Below, piece by piece: positions 19,338-28,046 of a stretch of DNA of 64,000 bases. Location of the stretch: positions 1 through 64,000 of the forward strand of contig NZ_JAFCKQ010000025.1 of assembly GCF_018130215.1 (NCBI RefSeq), written 5' to 3'. The DNA comes from Bradyrhizobium jicamae (GTDB taxonomy: Bacteria > Pseudomonadota > Alphaproteobacteria > Rhizobiales > Xanthobacteraceae). The notes under the pieces were generated by a model, which ran no database searches, was not told the DNA's origin, and worked only from the letters and a program-made list of their open reading frames with translations. A program made the translations under genes and the position numbers. Numbering within the stretch: position 1 is the stretch's first letter; every line of letters starts with the position of its first letter.

Positions 19338-19379
19338 CGGGCGATATTGCTTCAACATGCGTCGTCATTCCGCGGCGCC

Positions 19380-19413
19380 AAACCCCAGGTGCGCGATCGC
19401 GCACCTGGGGTTT
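19380..19413. terminator. Perfect 34-base palindrome, probable bidirectional terminator
   Basis: The two 17-base halves are exact reverse complements (AAACCCCAGGTGCGCGA at 19380-19396). It lies between the ends of two convergent genes, DUF1328 and DUF427. As RNA it would form a 15-base-pair stem with a GATC loop, ending in only three T residues on each strand, so it is either a bidirectional terminator or a palindromic repeat element. Confidence 0.55.
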
Positions 19414-19442
19414 GCTGCTTGCCGGCCCGGAATTTGTGAGAC

Positions 19443-19802
19443 TTAGGCCACTTCCTCGATCTTCACCTTGTCCGGATAGAACGCCAGATGGCCCGATATC
19501 TCGGCCATCGCCGGGAATGGCGTCTCATAGGTCCAGATCGCATTGTCCAGCGTCTTGCCGTTGGCCTTGACGCTGAAATAGCTCGCGTCGCCCTTGTAGG
19601 GGCAATGCGTGGTGCGCTCGGTGCGGGCCAGCAGTGCCATGTTGGCGTCCTGCCGCGGGACATATTGCACGGCGGGATAGCTCGCTTCCTTCAGGGTCAA
19701 CGCATGGGTCGTCTCGGCGATGACGACGCCGTCGGCCGTGACGCGGACGCGCTTCGGATTCGGCGTGATCGTGATCGGATGGTCGGGACCTGGAAGCTTC
19801 AT
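19443..19802 (-). CDS. DUF427 domain protein
   Basis: A 119-residue single-domain protein of the DUF427 family. Typical stretches are VRVTADGVVIAETTHAL, YPAVQYVPRQDANMALL, HCPYKGDASYFSV and WTYETPFPAM. The family is widespread in soil bacteria and its role is unknown. The start (MKLPGPDHPI) is the usual one. It is monocistronic and convergent with the DUF1328 gene. Confidence 0.88.
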   Translation of the reverse strand: MKLPGPDHPITITPNPKRVRVTADGVVIAETTHALTLKEASYPAVQYVPRQDANMALLARTERTTHCPYKGDASYFSVKANGKTLDNAIWTYETPFPAMAEISGHLAFYPDKVKIEEVA

Positions 19803-19986
19803 GATTCTGCGCCCTTTTTGGTCATTTCCGCGTGATCGCTCGTGACCGATTGATGCAGGTTTAAAACGCTGGGAATGGGAATATAGTGTCGCCCGGGATG
19901 ACCTAGAAGACCGCAGGCGCTAGGTTTTCTTTATCATGGCTGCCATGCCGGCCATGATTCGAATGACCTGATGGAGGTGGACTGGG

Positions 19987-20223
19987 ATGCCGATGGACGC
20001 CCGCGATATCGAATCGATGATCAAGGCAGCGATCCCGGACGCCGAGGTGACGATCCGCGATCTGGCCGGCGATGGCGACCACTACGCGGCGACCGTCATC
20101 TCCGAATCCTTTCGCGGCAAGTCCCGCGTTCAGCAGCACCAGATCGTCTACCAGTCGCTGAAGGGGCAGATGGGCGGGGTACTGCACGCGCTGGCGCTGC
20201 AGACCGGGGTGCCCGGAGGCTAG
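19987..20223 (+). CDS. bolA: BolA family protein
   Basis: A 78-residue BolA-fold protein. The sequence MDARDIESMIKAAIPDAEV, then GDHYAATVISESFRGKSRV and HQIVYQSL, fits the short BolA/YrbA type. These proteins form [2Fe-2S] complexes with CGFS monothiol glutaredoxins and act in iron homeostasis. GGAGGT at 19974-19979 precedes the ATG at 19987; a second ATG at 19993 is possible. In many alphaproteobacteria bolA sits between purL and grxD; here both neighbours are several kilobases away. Confidence 0.92.
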   Translation: MPMDARDIESMIKAAIPDAEVTIRDLAGDGDHYAATVISESFRGKSRVQQHQIVYQSLKGQMGGVLHALALQTGVPGG

Positions 20224-20255
20224 CCGCGACGGCGGCGGGCGAGGGGGCCGCATCG

Positions 20256-21434
20256 ATGGCGGATAATCCGCGCGGCGCGATGTTTCGCGTGATCGTGCCG
20301 AACCAGGCGAGCCGCGTCACCAACGCCGAGCTGTTCTTCGATCTGGTTTTCGTCTTTGCCGTCACGCAGCTGTCGCACACGCTGCTGCAGCATTTCACCC
20401 CACTCGGCGCCGTCCAGGTCACGCTGCTCTTTCTCGCGGTATGGTGGGTGTGGGTCTACACCACCTGGGTCACCAACTGGCTCGATCCCGAGTTGACGCC
20501 GGTCCGCATCCTGCTCTTCCTCATGATGCTGGGCGGGCTGGTGCTGTCGACCTCGATTCCATCGGCCTTCGACGGGCGCGGGCTGTGGTTCGCCGTCACC
20601 TACGCGGTCATGCAGGTCGGCCGCACCCTGTTCTGGCTGCTGGTGACGCCGTCGCACCGAACCGCGGTGCGCCACAACGCGATCCGCATCCTGACCTGGC
20701 TGTCCGGCTCGGCCGTGTTGTGGATCCTGGGTGGCCTGTCCGAGGGCAATGCGCGGCTGTGGCTGTGGATCGCGGCACTGGCGATCGAATATGTCGCGCC
20801 GGCGGTACGGTTCTGGACGCCGAAGCTCGGCTTCTCCTCGATCGAGGCATGGTCGGTCGAGGGCAGCCACATGGCCGAGCGCTGCGCCGGATTCATCCTG
20901 ATCGCGCTCGGCGAGGCCATCGTCGTCGACGGCGCGACCTTCGCCGACCTGACCTGGACGCCGGAGAATGTGGCCGCATTCCTCTCCGCCCTGGTCGGCA
21001 GCATCGCGATGTGGTGGATCTATTTCAACAAGGGGGCCGAGGCCGGCTCGGCGATGATCGCGAAATCGGCCGAGTCCGGACGGGTGGCGCGGATCGCCTA
21101 TACCTATCTGCACATGCCGATCGTCGGCGGCATCATCCTGAGCGCGGTCGCCGACGAGCTGGTGCTGAAGCATCCGTCCGGCCATTCCGATCTCAAGACG
21201 ATCGTGAGCGCGGTCGGCGGTCCCATTCTGTTCCTGGTCGGGAGCATCCTGTTCAAGCACGTGGTCCGCAATTTCCTGCAGCTGTCGCACGGCGTCGGCA
21301 TCATCGCGCTTGCCGTCGCCGCCTATTTCGCCAGCGACCTGTCGCCGCTGTGGCTGTCGATGACAACGACGCTGATCATGATCGTGGTCGCCGCGTGGGA
21401 GACGATCTCGTTGCGGTCGCCGGCGGAGGAATAG
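20256..21434 (+). CDS. Low temperature requirement protein A (LtrA) family
   Basis: A 392-residue polytopic membrane protein. The N-terminal ELFFDLVFVFAVTQLSH is the family signature, followed by WWVWVYTTWVTNWLDP and, in the centre, GSHMAERCAGFILIALGEAIV. The family was named in Listeria for growth in the cold; the biochemical activity is unknown. GAGGGGG before the ATG at 20256 sets the start. The gene starts 33 bases after bolA, so both may be on one transcript. It ends 3 bases from the end of the convergent DUF4345 gene. Confidence 0.87.
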   Translation: MADNPRGAMFRVIVPNQASRVTNAELFFDLVFVFAVTQLSHTLLQHFTPLGAVQVTLLFLAVWWVWVYTTWVTNWLDPELTPVRILLFLMMLGGLVLSTSIPSAFDGRGLWFAVTYAVMQVGRTLFWLLVTPSHRTAVRHNAIRILTWLSGSAVLWILGGLSEGNARLWLWIAALAIEYVAPAVRFWTPKLGFSSIEAWSVEGSHMAERCAGFILIALGEAIVVDGATFADLTWTPENVAAFLSALVGSIAMWWIYFNKGAEAGSAMIAKSAESGRVARIAYTYLHMPIVGGIILSAVADELVLKHPSGHSDLKTIVSAVGGPILFLVGSILFKHVVRNFLQLSHGVGIIALAVAAYFASDLSPLWLSMTTTLIMIVVAAWETISLRSPAEE

Positions 21435-21437
21435 CGT

Positions 21438-21833
21438 TCATTTGGCGGCGGCCGTCGCCACCCGATCCTGCCAATAGACGAACAGCGGCGCGCCGATCAG
21501 CTCGAGCGCGGTGAATCCGATGAACGGGAGCGGCGGTGAGCCGATCAGCGGCATCGACAGCAGCCGGCCGATGCCGCCAAGAAAGATGGCGCCCCAGATC
21601 ACGCGGTAGAGCACCGTTTGGCTTTCGATGCGGGGAACCAGCCAGAGCATCGCGATGCCGAGGCCGAACCACACTCCGCCGAAGAATCGAAGATTGCTGT
21701 CGAGCACCGGCAGGGCAGGAACACCCGCGGATGCGTAGAGCGGATCGTGAACCCCCAGCATCGTGATCACGCCGGTCAGGATCGGCACCAGGGCAAGCAA
21801 GGCGGTGATGATCTGCAGTGCTCGCTTGCCCAT
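21438..21833 (-). CDS. DUF4345 domain membrane protein
   Basis: A 131-residue protein with four hydrophobic segments. Family-like features are an N-terminal helix, the stretch SNLRFFGGVWFGLGI, GAIFLGGIGRLLSM and ELIGAPLFVYWQ. It matches the DUF4345 group, which is of unknown function. The ATG at 21833 is preferred; the open frame to 21893 overlaps the end of egtD and reads as unrelated residues. Its start lies 56 bases from the egtD stop, on the same strand, so read-through is possible. Confidence 0.82.
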   Translation of the reverse strand: MGKRALQIITALLALVPILTGVITMLGVHDPLYASAGVPALPVLDSNLRFFGGVWFGLGIAMLWLVPRIESQTVLYRVIWGAIFLGGIGRLLSMPLIGSPPLPFIGFTALELIGAPLFVYWQDRVATAAAK

Positions 21834-21889
21834 GACGCTTTCGGTTTCGTTCCAGCACGCGTCGAAACAAGGTTGAAACACCGTCGCGC

Positions 21890-22858
21890 TCAATCCGCCC
21901 TGAGCGCGTGCACCGAGAACATCTTGTCGCCATCGGTCCAGCTGTTGCGGACCTGCCAGCCTGAGGCGCGGGCGAGCGCGGTGAAGCGCTCGAGCGAATA
22001 TTTGTAGCTGTTCTCGGTGTGAATGCTCTCGCCAGGGCGGAACGCAAAGCTGCTGCCGAGGATACGCACGGTCTGCGCCTTGCGGCTGATCAGGTGCATC
22101 TCGATGCGGTGGCGGTCGCGGTTGTAGATCGAGCGGTGGGTGAATCCCGACAGATCGAAATTGCCGCCGAGCTCGCGGTTGATCCGGACCAGCACATTGA
22201 GGTTGAAGCGCGCGGTGACGCCGGCCGCGTCGTTGTAGGCGTCGTACAGCACGCGCTCATCCTTCTCCAGGTCGACGCCGATGATCATCTGCGCGCCATG
22301 GCCGAGGATCTTGCGCGCGCTGCGCAGGAAGGCGGCGGCCTCGCCGGGCTCGAAATTGCCGAGTGTCGAGCCCGGGAAGAAGCCGACCTTCGGCATCGCT
22401 GATATCGCCTCCGGCAGCGCGAACGGCGTGGTGAAATCGGCTGCGACCGGATAGATCCCGAGATCGGGAAAATCCCTGCGCAGGCCGTCGGCCTGGGCCT
22501 TCAGGAAGTCGCCCGAGATGTCGACCGGCACATAGGCGCCGAATTCACAGTGCTCGAGCAGAAGCCGCACCTTGGTGGTCGCGCCGGCGCCGAATTCGAC
22601 CAGCGCCGCGCCTTGCGGAATGATCGCGGCGATCTCGTTGCCGCGGTCACGCAGGATGCCGAGCTCGGTGCGCGTCGGATAATATTCCGGCAGCACCGTG
22701 ATCTGCTCGAACAGCTCCGAGCCTGCAGCGTCGTAGAAATATTTCGGCGACAGCCGTTTCGGGTGACGGGCGAGATCGCCGATCACGTCACCGGCGAACG
22801 CCGAGGTCGCCTCGTCGAACGGATACACCTTGGCCAAGGCGGCGGCATGCACATTCAT
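21890..22858 (-). CDS. egtD: L-histidine N-alpha-methyltransferase EgtD
   Basis: A 322-residue SAM-dependent enzyme that trimethylates histidine to hercynine, the first step of ergothioneine synthesis. Signatures include LSPKYFYDAAGSELFEQIT, LPEYYPTRTE, the SAM loop LVEFGAGATTKVRLLL, and NFEPGEA, plus the C-terminal block with SYKYSLERF. GGGAGAG before the ATG is the ribosome site. egtB is immediately upstream, 53 bases away. egtC and egtE are not in the window; many bacteria use a reduced pathway or place them elsewhere. Confidence 0.95.
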   Translation of the reverse strand: MNVHAAALAKVYPFDEATSAFAGDVIGDLARHPKRLSPKYFYDAAGSELFEQITVLPEYYPTRTELGILRDRGNEIAAIIPQGAALVEFGAGATTKVRLLLEHCEFGAYVPVDISGDFLKAQADGLRRDFPDLGIYPVAADFTTPFALPEAISAMPKVGFFPGSTLGNFEPGEAAAFLRSARKILGHGAQMIIGVDLEKDERVLYDAYNDAAGVTARFNLNVLVRINRELGGNFDLSGFTHRSIYNRDRHRIEMHLISRKAQTVRILGSSFAFRPGESIHTENSYKYSLERFTALARASGWQVRNSWTDGDKMFSVHALRAD

Positions 22859-22911
22859 GATACTCTCCCGAACGCGCTTACCGGCGCGCTATTGATGTCG
22901 ACAGGACACAA

Positions 22912-24162
22912 TCAGGCGTAGTCTGCGAGGCGTAACCCCGTGAATTGCCAGCGATGGTGGGGATAGAAGAAGTTGCGATAGGTGACGCGGCTGTGACCGT
23001 CCGGGGTCGCCAGCGACGAGCCGCGCAGCACCAGCTGGTTGACCATGAACTTGCCGTTGTACTCGCCGAGCGCACCCTCGATCGCGCGATAGCCGGGATA
23101 GGGCGAATAGGCGCTGCGGGTCCACTGCCAGACGATGCCATAGGCGTCGTTGAGCTGGCCGGCGCGGGCGGCGACCTCCCATTCCATCTCGGTCGGCAGG
23201 TGCTTGCCGGACCAGCGGGCGAAGGCGTCGGCTTCGTAGTAGCTGACATGGCAGACCGGCGCCTGCGGGTCGATCGGCTGCAGGCCGCCCAGCGTCATGA
23301 TGGTCCATTCGCCGTCGACCTCGCGCCAGTGGCCGGGCGCCCGCCAGCCTTCGCCGCTCGCGGTGCCGAAGCCGTCCATCAGCCACAGCGTGGCGCTCGA
23401 ATAGCCGCCATCCTTGATGAAGGCGAGCCACTCGGCATTGGTGACGAGGTTCTTCGCGAGCCTGACCGGCCCGACCAGCGCGCGATGCGCGGGCTTCTCA
23501 TTGTCGAAATGGAAGCTGTCGTCGCCATGCCCGACAGTGTGGATGCCTTCGCTGAGCGTGACCCATTCCGCGGCGGCACGACTTGAAGCGGGAAAACGCC
23601 ATGCGGCATCATAGGCCGGCGGGATCGGGTTCTGCGCAAACGCATGCAGGATGTCGGTGAACATCAATTCCTGATGCTGCTGCTCGTGATTGAGGCCGAC
23701 CTCGACCAGCGGCACCAGCGCCGCCAGCTTCGCTTCATCGGTGGTCTGGAAGAATCTGACGACCTCGGCGTCGACGTGGCGGCGATAGGCGGTGACTTCG
23801 TCGGCGGTCGGGCGGGTCAGATGGCCGCGCTGGTGACGGGCGTGCCGGGGGCCGGCGCTGACGTAATAGGAATTGAACAGATAGGCATAGTCGGGATGGA
23901 ACGGCGTGTAGCCCTGAACATGCTCTCCCAGCAGAAACTGCTCGAAGAACCAGGTGGTGTGGGCGCGGTGCCATTTGGCCGGGCTCGCATCCGGCATCGA
24001 CTGGATCAGCTGGTCTTCCGGCGACAACGGCGCAGCCCGGCGCTCGGTCTCGTCGCGGACGGCGAGATAGGCGTCCACCAGCCGCTGGGTCAGGGGCCTG
24101 GACTCGGAAGACAGTGACGGGGAAGCGGTGGAATTCGCCGCGGCAGAGGCTGGTTTCGTCAC
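22912..24162 (-). CDS. egtB: Ergothioneine synthase EgtB (sulfoxide synthase)
   Basis: A 416-residue non-haem iron enzyme that joins hercynine to a thiol substrate (cysteine or gamma-glutamylcysteine) with oxygen. The N-terminal DinB-like half carries iron ligand candidates in WHRAHTTWFFE (His65/His68) and the HxxxH pair NHEQQHQEL (His159/His163). The C-terminal half is a formylglycine-generating-enzyme-type domain, with TEMEWEVAARAG and a terminal GLRLADYA. A GTG start at 24162 is preceded by GGAG. It is the first gene of the egtBD operon and is divergent from grxD. Confidence 0.94.
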   Translation of the reverse strand: MTKPASAAANSTASPSLSSESRPLTQRLVDAYLAVRDETERRAAPLSPEDQLIQSMPDASPAKWHRAHTTWFFEQFLLGEHVQGYTPFHPDYAYLFNSYYVSAGPRHARHQRGHLTRPTADEVTAYRRHVDAEVVRFFQTTDEAKLAALVPLVEVGLNHEQQHQELMFTDILHAFAQNPIPPAYDAAWRFPASSRAAAEWVTLSEGIHTVGHGDDSFHFDNEKPAHRALVGPVRLAKNLVTNAEWLAFIKDGGYSSATLWLMDGFGTASGEGWRAPGHWREVDGEWTIMTLGGLQPIDPQAPVCHVSYYEADAFARWSGKHLPTEMEWEVAARAGQLNDAYGIVWQWTRSAYSPYPGYRAIEGALGEYNGKFMVNQLVLRGSSLATPDGHSRVTYRNFFYPHHRWQFTGLRLADYA

Positions 24163-24459
24163 GATGGTCTCCGGTTCAGGTGGAGAACGTTGCTTCGGCG
24201 GACTGGTTCCTTGACGGACAGTTCGTCCTAGATAGGGGCTGGGTTACAGGAAAAAAGCCCTCTCAGGCGATGATATTAGCGCCATCAGATGATGGACCGC
24301 CCGTCCGGCGGACCTCGCCCGGCGTCCGCCGCATGCCAGATTTCCGCCATTTTGCTTTGGATGCACAATGGTTTGGGCTACATATATGGCATGTCACGGG
24401 TTAAACAGGGCGGGCCGGTCCGTAAGGCTTGAGAGCGCCGCCCGAACAAGGAAGCGAAA

Positions 24460-24792
24460 ATGAGCATCGAGCAATTCATCGACAACGAAGTGAAGTCGAA
24501 CGACGTCGTGCTGTTCATGAAGGGCACGCCGCAATTCCCGCAATGCGGGTTCTCCGGCCAGGTCGTGCAGATCCTCGACCACATCGGTGTCGGCTACAAG
24601 GGGCTCAACGTGCTCGAATCCGCCGAACTGCGCAACGGCATCAAGGTCTATTCGAACTGGCCGACGATTCCGCAGCTCTATGTGAAGGGCGAGTTCGTCG
24701 GCGGTTGCGACATCATCCGCGAGATGTTCCAGGCCGGCGAATTGCAGCAGCTGTTCTCCGACAAGGGCATCGCGGTCGACGCGGCGGTCTGA
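24460..24792 (+). CDS. grxD: Monothiol glutaredoxin (Grx4/GrxD type)
   Basis: A 110-residue CGFS glutaredoxin with the active site PQCGFSGQVVQIL (Cys29), the glutathione-binding WPTIPQLYV, and the GGCDI motif. These proteins carry [2Fe-2S] clusters together with BolA and help assemble or sense iron-sulfur clusters. The length is normal. The bolA gene is 4.2 kb upstream. A macro-domain gene begins two bases after the stop. Confidence 0.95.
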   Translation: MSIEQFIDNEVKSNDVVLFMKGTPQFPQCGFSGQVVQILDHIGVGYKGLNVLESAELRNGIKVYSNWPTIPQLYVKGEFVGGCDIIREMFQAGELQQLFSDKGIAVDAAV

Positions 24793-24794
24793 CC

Positions 24795-25340
24795 TTGACC
24801 GCGCGCCGCATCGGCAAGGCGCGGCTCGACGTCATCGTTGCTGACATCACGACACTTGGCGTTGACGCCATCGTCAACGCCGCCAATTCTTCGCTTCTCG
24901 GCGGGGGCGGCGTCGATGGGGCGATCCATCGGGCGGCCGGTCCCGATTTGCTGGGCGAGTGTCGAACACTCGGCGGCTGCGCGACCGGCGACGCCAAGAT
25001 CACCCTGGGCTATCGGCTTCCCGCGAAGTACGTCATCCATGCCGTTGGGCCGATCTGGTACGGCGGCAACCGCGACGAGGACGCGCAACTCGCATCCTGC
25101 TATCGCCGCAGCATCGAGCTGTGTCGTGCCGACAATCTCGCGTCGATCGCATTCCCGGCCATTTCGACCGGCGCTTTCCGGTTTCCCGCGGATCGGGCCG
25201 CCAAAATTGCCGTCAGGACCGTGGTCGATGCGTTGACCTCGTCACCCGGTGTGACGCGCGTGACCTTCTGCTGCTTTTCTGCCCCCAGCGCCGAATTGCA
25301 CGAAGATTCATTGTCCGCCTTTGGGAGCCCTTGTGCGTGA
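24795..25340 (+). CDS. Macro-domain protein (ADP-ribose / O-acetyl-ADP-ribose hydrolase type)
   Basis: A 181-residue single macro domain. The ADP-ribose site is intact: VDAIVNAANSSLLGGGGVDGAIH, then the phosphate loop FPAISTGAFRFPA. Close relatives (YmdB class) remove acetyl from O-acetyl-ADP-ribose or hydrolyse protein ADP-ribosylation. The likely start is a TTG at 24795, two bases after grxD; there is no ATG before the conserved core. The tight spacing implies one transcript with grxD. Confidence 0.88.
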   Translation: MTARRIGKARLDVIVADITTLGVDAIVNAANSSLLGGGGVDGAIHRAAGPDLLGECRTLGGCATGDAKITLGYRLPAKYVIHAVGPIWYGGNRDEDAQLASCYRRSIELCRADNLASIAFPAISTGAFRFPADRAAKIAVRTVVDALTSSPGVTRVTFCCFSAPSAELHEDSLSAFGSPCA

Positions 25341-25386
25341 TGCCACGGCGGATACACTTCCCCGTGATTTCCGGGGAGGGATTGTG

Positions 25387-26673
25387 ATGCGTTCATTTCG
25401 ATGGTGGTGTGGTGTGGCGGCCGGCGCGGCGTTGCTGGCGGCCTCGCCAGCGTACACTCACACCGAGGGTACTTTTGAAATTCCGGCCGGCGCGCATTTC
25501 AACCAGGAGAAGCTCGCCAGGATCGGCGAGTTCTTCAGGGAGGAGATCGCGTCCGGCAAGATCCCCGGTGCGATCGTCCTGATCCAGCAGCACGGCAAGC
25601 CGGTCTACCACGAAGCCTTCGGGGTCCAGGACGTGGTCAGCAAGACGCCGATCACCGACCAGACCATCTTCCGGCTGGCCTCGATGTCGAAATCGATCAC
25701 CGCAGTCGCATCGATGCAGTTGCTCGAACAGGGCAAGTACAAGCTCGATGATCCCGTCTCGAAATACATTCCGTCCTTTGCCGATGTGAAGGTCGGGGTC
25801 GAGAAGAAGGCCGAGGACGGCACCAAGACGCTCGAGCTGGTGCCGCCGAACCGGCCGATCACGATCCTCGATCTGATGACGCATACGTCGGGGATCACCT
25901 ACGGCTTCTATGGCGACAGCCTGGTCCGCAAGGCCTATCGCGACGCTAACATCTATGGCGGCGATTTCGACCTCGCCGAGTTCGCCGAGCGCATCGCCAA
26001 GCTGCCTTTGCACAACCAGCCCGGCGCGCTCTGGCAATACGGCCACTCCACCGACATTCTGGCGCGGGTGATGGAGATCGTCACCGGCGAGAAGCTCTCG
26101 ACGATCGAGCGCAAGAATCTGTTCGAACCGCTCGGCATGAAGGACACCGGCTTCTTCGTCACCGACCCGGAGAAGGTGAAGCTGATGGCCGAGCCGATGC
26201 CGAACGACAGCGATTTCCACGTCGGCCGGGTCAACGACCCGACCAAGGTCAAGAAGTGGGAGTCCGCCAGCGGTGGCATGGTCTCGACCATGGCGGATTA
26301 TGCGCACTTCGCTCAGATGCTGCTCAATGGCGGCACCTACGAGGGCAAGACCATCCTCAAACCCGAGACGTTCAAGGAATTGACGACCGACCGGGTCGGC
26401 CCGGGCTCCGGCGTCGCGCGCGACAATTTCTATTTTCCCGGTGACGGTTTCGGCTTCGGGCTCGGCATCGCTGTCCGCACCGATCCCGGCAATGCGAAGC
26501 CACCGCCGCCCGGCGACCTCGGCGAGCTGAAGTGGGACGGCGCCAGCGGCTGCTATTACGTGATAGACCGCAAGCAGGACATGTTCTTCATCCTGCTGGA
26601 GCAGTCGCCGAGCCAGCGCCAGCCCATCCAGGTGAAGTTGAAGCAATTGATCTATGAAGCGCTGGAAAATTGA
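25387..26673 (+). CDS. Serine hydrolase, beta-lactamase/EstB family (copy 1)
   Basis: A 428-residue exported protein with a signal peptide (to about residue 27). The class C beta-lactamase-like fold has the SxxK motif in LASMSKSITAV, a YxN-like YGH in ALWQYGHSTD, and a C-terminal region with SGGMVSTMADYAHF. Such proteins are mostly esterases or peptidases, not antibiotic resistance enzymes. GGAGGG before the ATG at 25387 fixes the start. Its last 20 bases overlap a second, paralogous gene, a clear tandem duplication. Confidence 0.87.
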   Translation: MRSFRWWCGVAAGAALLAASPAYTHTEGTFEIPAGAHFNQEKLARIGEFFREEIASGKIPGAIVLIQQHGKPVYHEAFGVQDVVSKTPITDQTIFRLASMSKSITAVASMQLLEQGKYKLDDPVSKYIPSFADVKVGVEKKAEDGTKTLELVPPNRPITILDLMTHTSGITYGFYGDSLVRKAYRDANIYGGDFDLAEFAERIAKLPLHNQPGALWQYGHSTDILARVMEIVTGEKLSTIERKNLFEPLGMKDTGFFVTDPEKVKLMAEPMPNDSDFHVGRVNDPTKVKKWESASGGMVSTMADYAHFAQMLLNGGTYEGKTILKPETFKELTTDRVGPGSGVARDNFYFPGDGFGFGLGIAVRTDPGNAKPPPPGDLGELKWDGASGCYYVIDRKQDMFFILLEQSPSQRQPIQVKLKQLIYEALEN

Positions 26674-27928
26674 GATTGGCGGGCGCCGCGCACTGGTCGC
26701 GGCGCTCATGCTCCTGTTCGGTGCGGTCGATGCGAGAGCGAGCTACGTCGCGCATCATTTCTCGCCGGAAGGGCTCGCCAAGGTCTCCGACTATATCAGG
26801 AACGAGATCGCGGCCGGCAAGCTCGCCGGCGCGATCCTGCTGCTGCAGCAGCACGGCAAGCCGGTCTATTCCGAGAATTTCGGCGTTCGCGACGTCGCAA
26901 CCGAACTCTCGATGAGCGCCGACACCATCTTCCGTCTCTATTCGATGTCGAAGCCGATCACTTCGGTGACGGCGATGATGCTGGTCGAGGAGGGCAAGCT
27001 CGCTCTCAGCGATCCGGTCTCGAAATACATTCCTGCGTTCGCCGACATGAAGGTCGGCGTGGAGAAGCGCGGCGAGGACGGCAAGGCGACGCTGACGCTG
27101 GCGCCGCTGAAGCGGCCCGTCACCATCGAGGACCTGATGCGCCACACCGCAGGGCTTCCCTACGGCTATTTCGGCGGCGGTGTCGTGAACAAGGACTATG
27201 CCCAGGCCGGCCTGTTCAACAACGATCCCGACAATGCCGAATTCGTGGCGCGGCTCACGGCGCTGCCGCTGGCCGAGCAGCCCGGAACGCTCTGGGACTA
27301 CGGGCATTCCACCGACGTGCTCGGCCGCATCATCGAGATCATTTCAGGCAAATCGCTGCTCGCCTTCGAGAAGGAACGGCTGCTTGAACCGCTCGGAATG
27401 CACGAGACGGAGTTCTACGTCACCGATCCCGCCAAATGGCCGCGCATCGCCGAGCCGATGCCGAACGATCGCATGCTCAGTCCGGTTGCGCAGATCCGCG
27501 ATCCGAGGCAGCCGCTGAAATGGCAGTCCGGCGGTGGCGGGATGGTCGGCACCATCGGCGACTATGCGCGCTTCTCGCAGATGCTGCTCAACGGCGGGAT
27601 CTATGACGGCCGGCGCTATCTGAAGCCGGAAACCGTCGCGCTGATGACGTCGGACCATGTCGGCCCCGAAACCGGCGTCGAGCGCGACAAGAACTATTAC
27701 CCGGGCCCGAATTCGGGCTTCGGCCTCGGCTTTGCCGTGCGCACCTCGGTGCCGGAATACACCTCGTGGCCGCTGGGCGAATATCGCTGGGACGGTGTCG
27801 GCGGCACTTTCTTCTTCGTCGATCCCGAGGACGATCTGTTCGGGATCTTCATGGCGCAGACGCCGTCGCAGCGCGGCCGGATCCAGCTCGAGCTGAAGAC
27901 GCTGATCTACAAGGCGATGGGGCGGTAG
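26654..27928 (+). CDS. Serine hydrolase, beta-lactamase/EstB family (copy 2)
   Basis: A 424-residue paralogue of the preceding gene, similar along its whole length: IPGAIVLIQQHGKPVY in copy 1 against LAGAILLLQQHGKPVY here. It keeps the SxxK motif as YSMSKPITSV, the YGH motif as LWDYGHSTD, and SGGGGMVGTIGDYARF. The signal segment is short (LVAALMLLFGAVDARA). Overlap with the first gene suggests coupled translation. The substrate is unknown. Confidence 0.87.
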   Translation: MKRWKIEIGGRRALVAALMLLFGAVDARASYVAHHFSPEGLAKVSDYIRNEIAAGKLAGAILLLQQHGKPVYSENFGVRDVATELSMSADTIFRLYSMSKPITSVTAMMLVEEGKLALSDPVSKYIPAFADMKVGVEKRGEDGKATLTLAPLKRPVTIEDLMRHTAGLPYGYFGGGVVNKDYAQAGLFNNDPDNAEFVARLTALPLAEQPGTLWDYGHSTDVLGRIIEIISGKSLLAFEKERLLEPLGMHETEFYVTDPAKWPRIAEPMPNDRMLSPVAQIRDPRQPLKWQSGGGGMVGTIGDYARFSQMLLNGGIYDGRRYLKPETVALMTSDHVGPETGVERDKNYYPGPNSGFGLGFAVRTSVPEYTSWPLGEYRWDGVGGTFFFVDPEDDLFGIFMAQTPSQRGRIQLELKTLIYKAMGR

Positions 27929-27952
27929 CGAATTAGGTCGTTTCGTAGTTTC

Positions 27953-28039
27953 GTAGCCCGGATGGAGCGTAGCGAAATCCGGGACAAGTCTTTTCGCCGA
28001 CACCGCACCCCGAATTGCGCTGCGCTCCCTCCGGGCTAC
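27953..28039. repeat. Palindromic intergenic repeat (GTAGCCCGGATGGAGCG type)
   Basis: GTAGCCCGGATGGAGCG at the left end pairs with CGCTCCCTCCGGGCTAC at the right end, with the internal motif AGCGAAATCCGGG between them. It is non-coding and lies between convergent genes. Related wording (AGCGCAGCGAAATC and GATTTCGCTGCG) recurs at 38649-38722. I recognise this as a common rhizobial intergenic palindrome; the copy number in the genome could not be checked. Confidence 0.65.
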
Positions 28040-28046
28040 CGCGAGC

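Noticed and set aside
25387..27928. Antibiotic resistance beta-lactamases
   Set aside because: The motifs fit the EstB/esterase-like group; nothing suggests drug hydrolysis.
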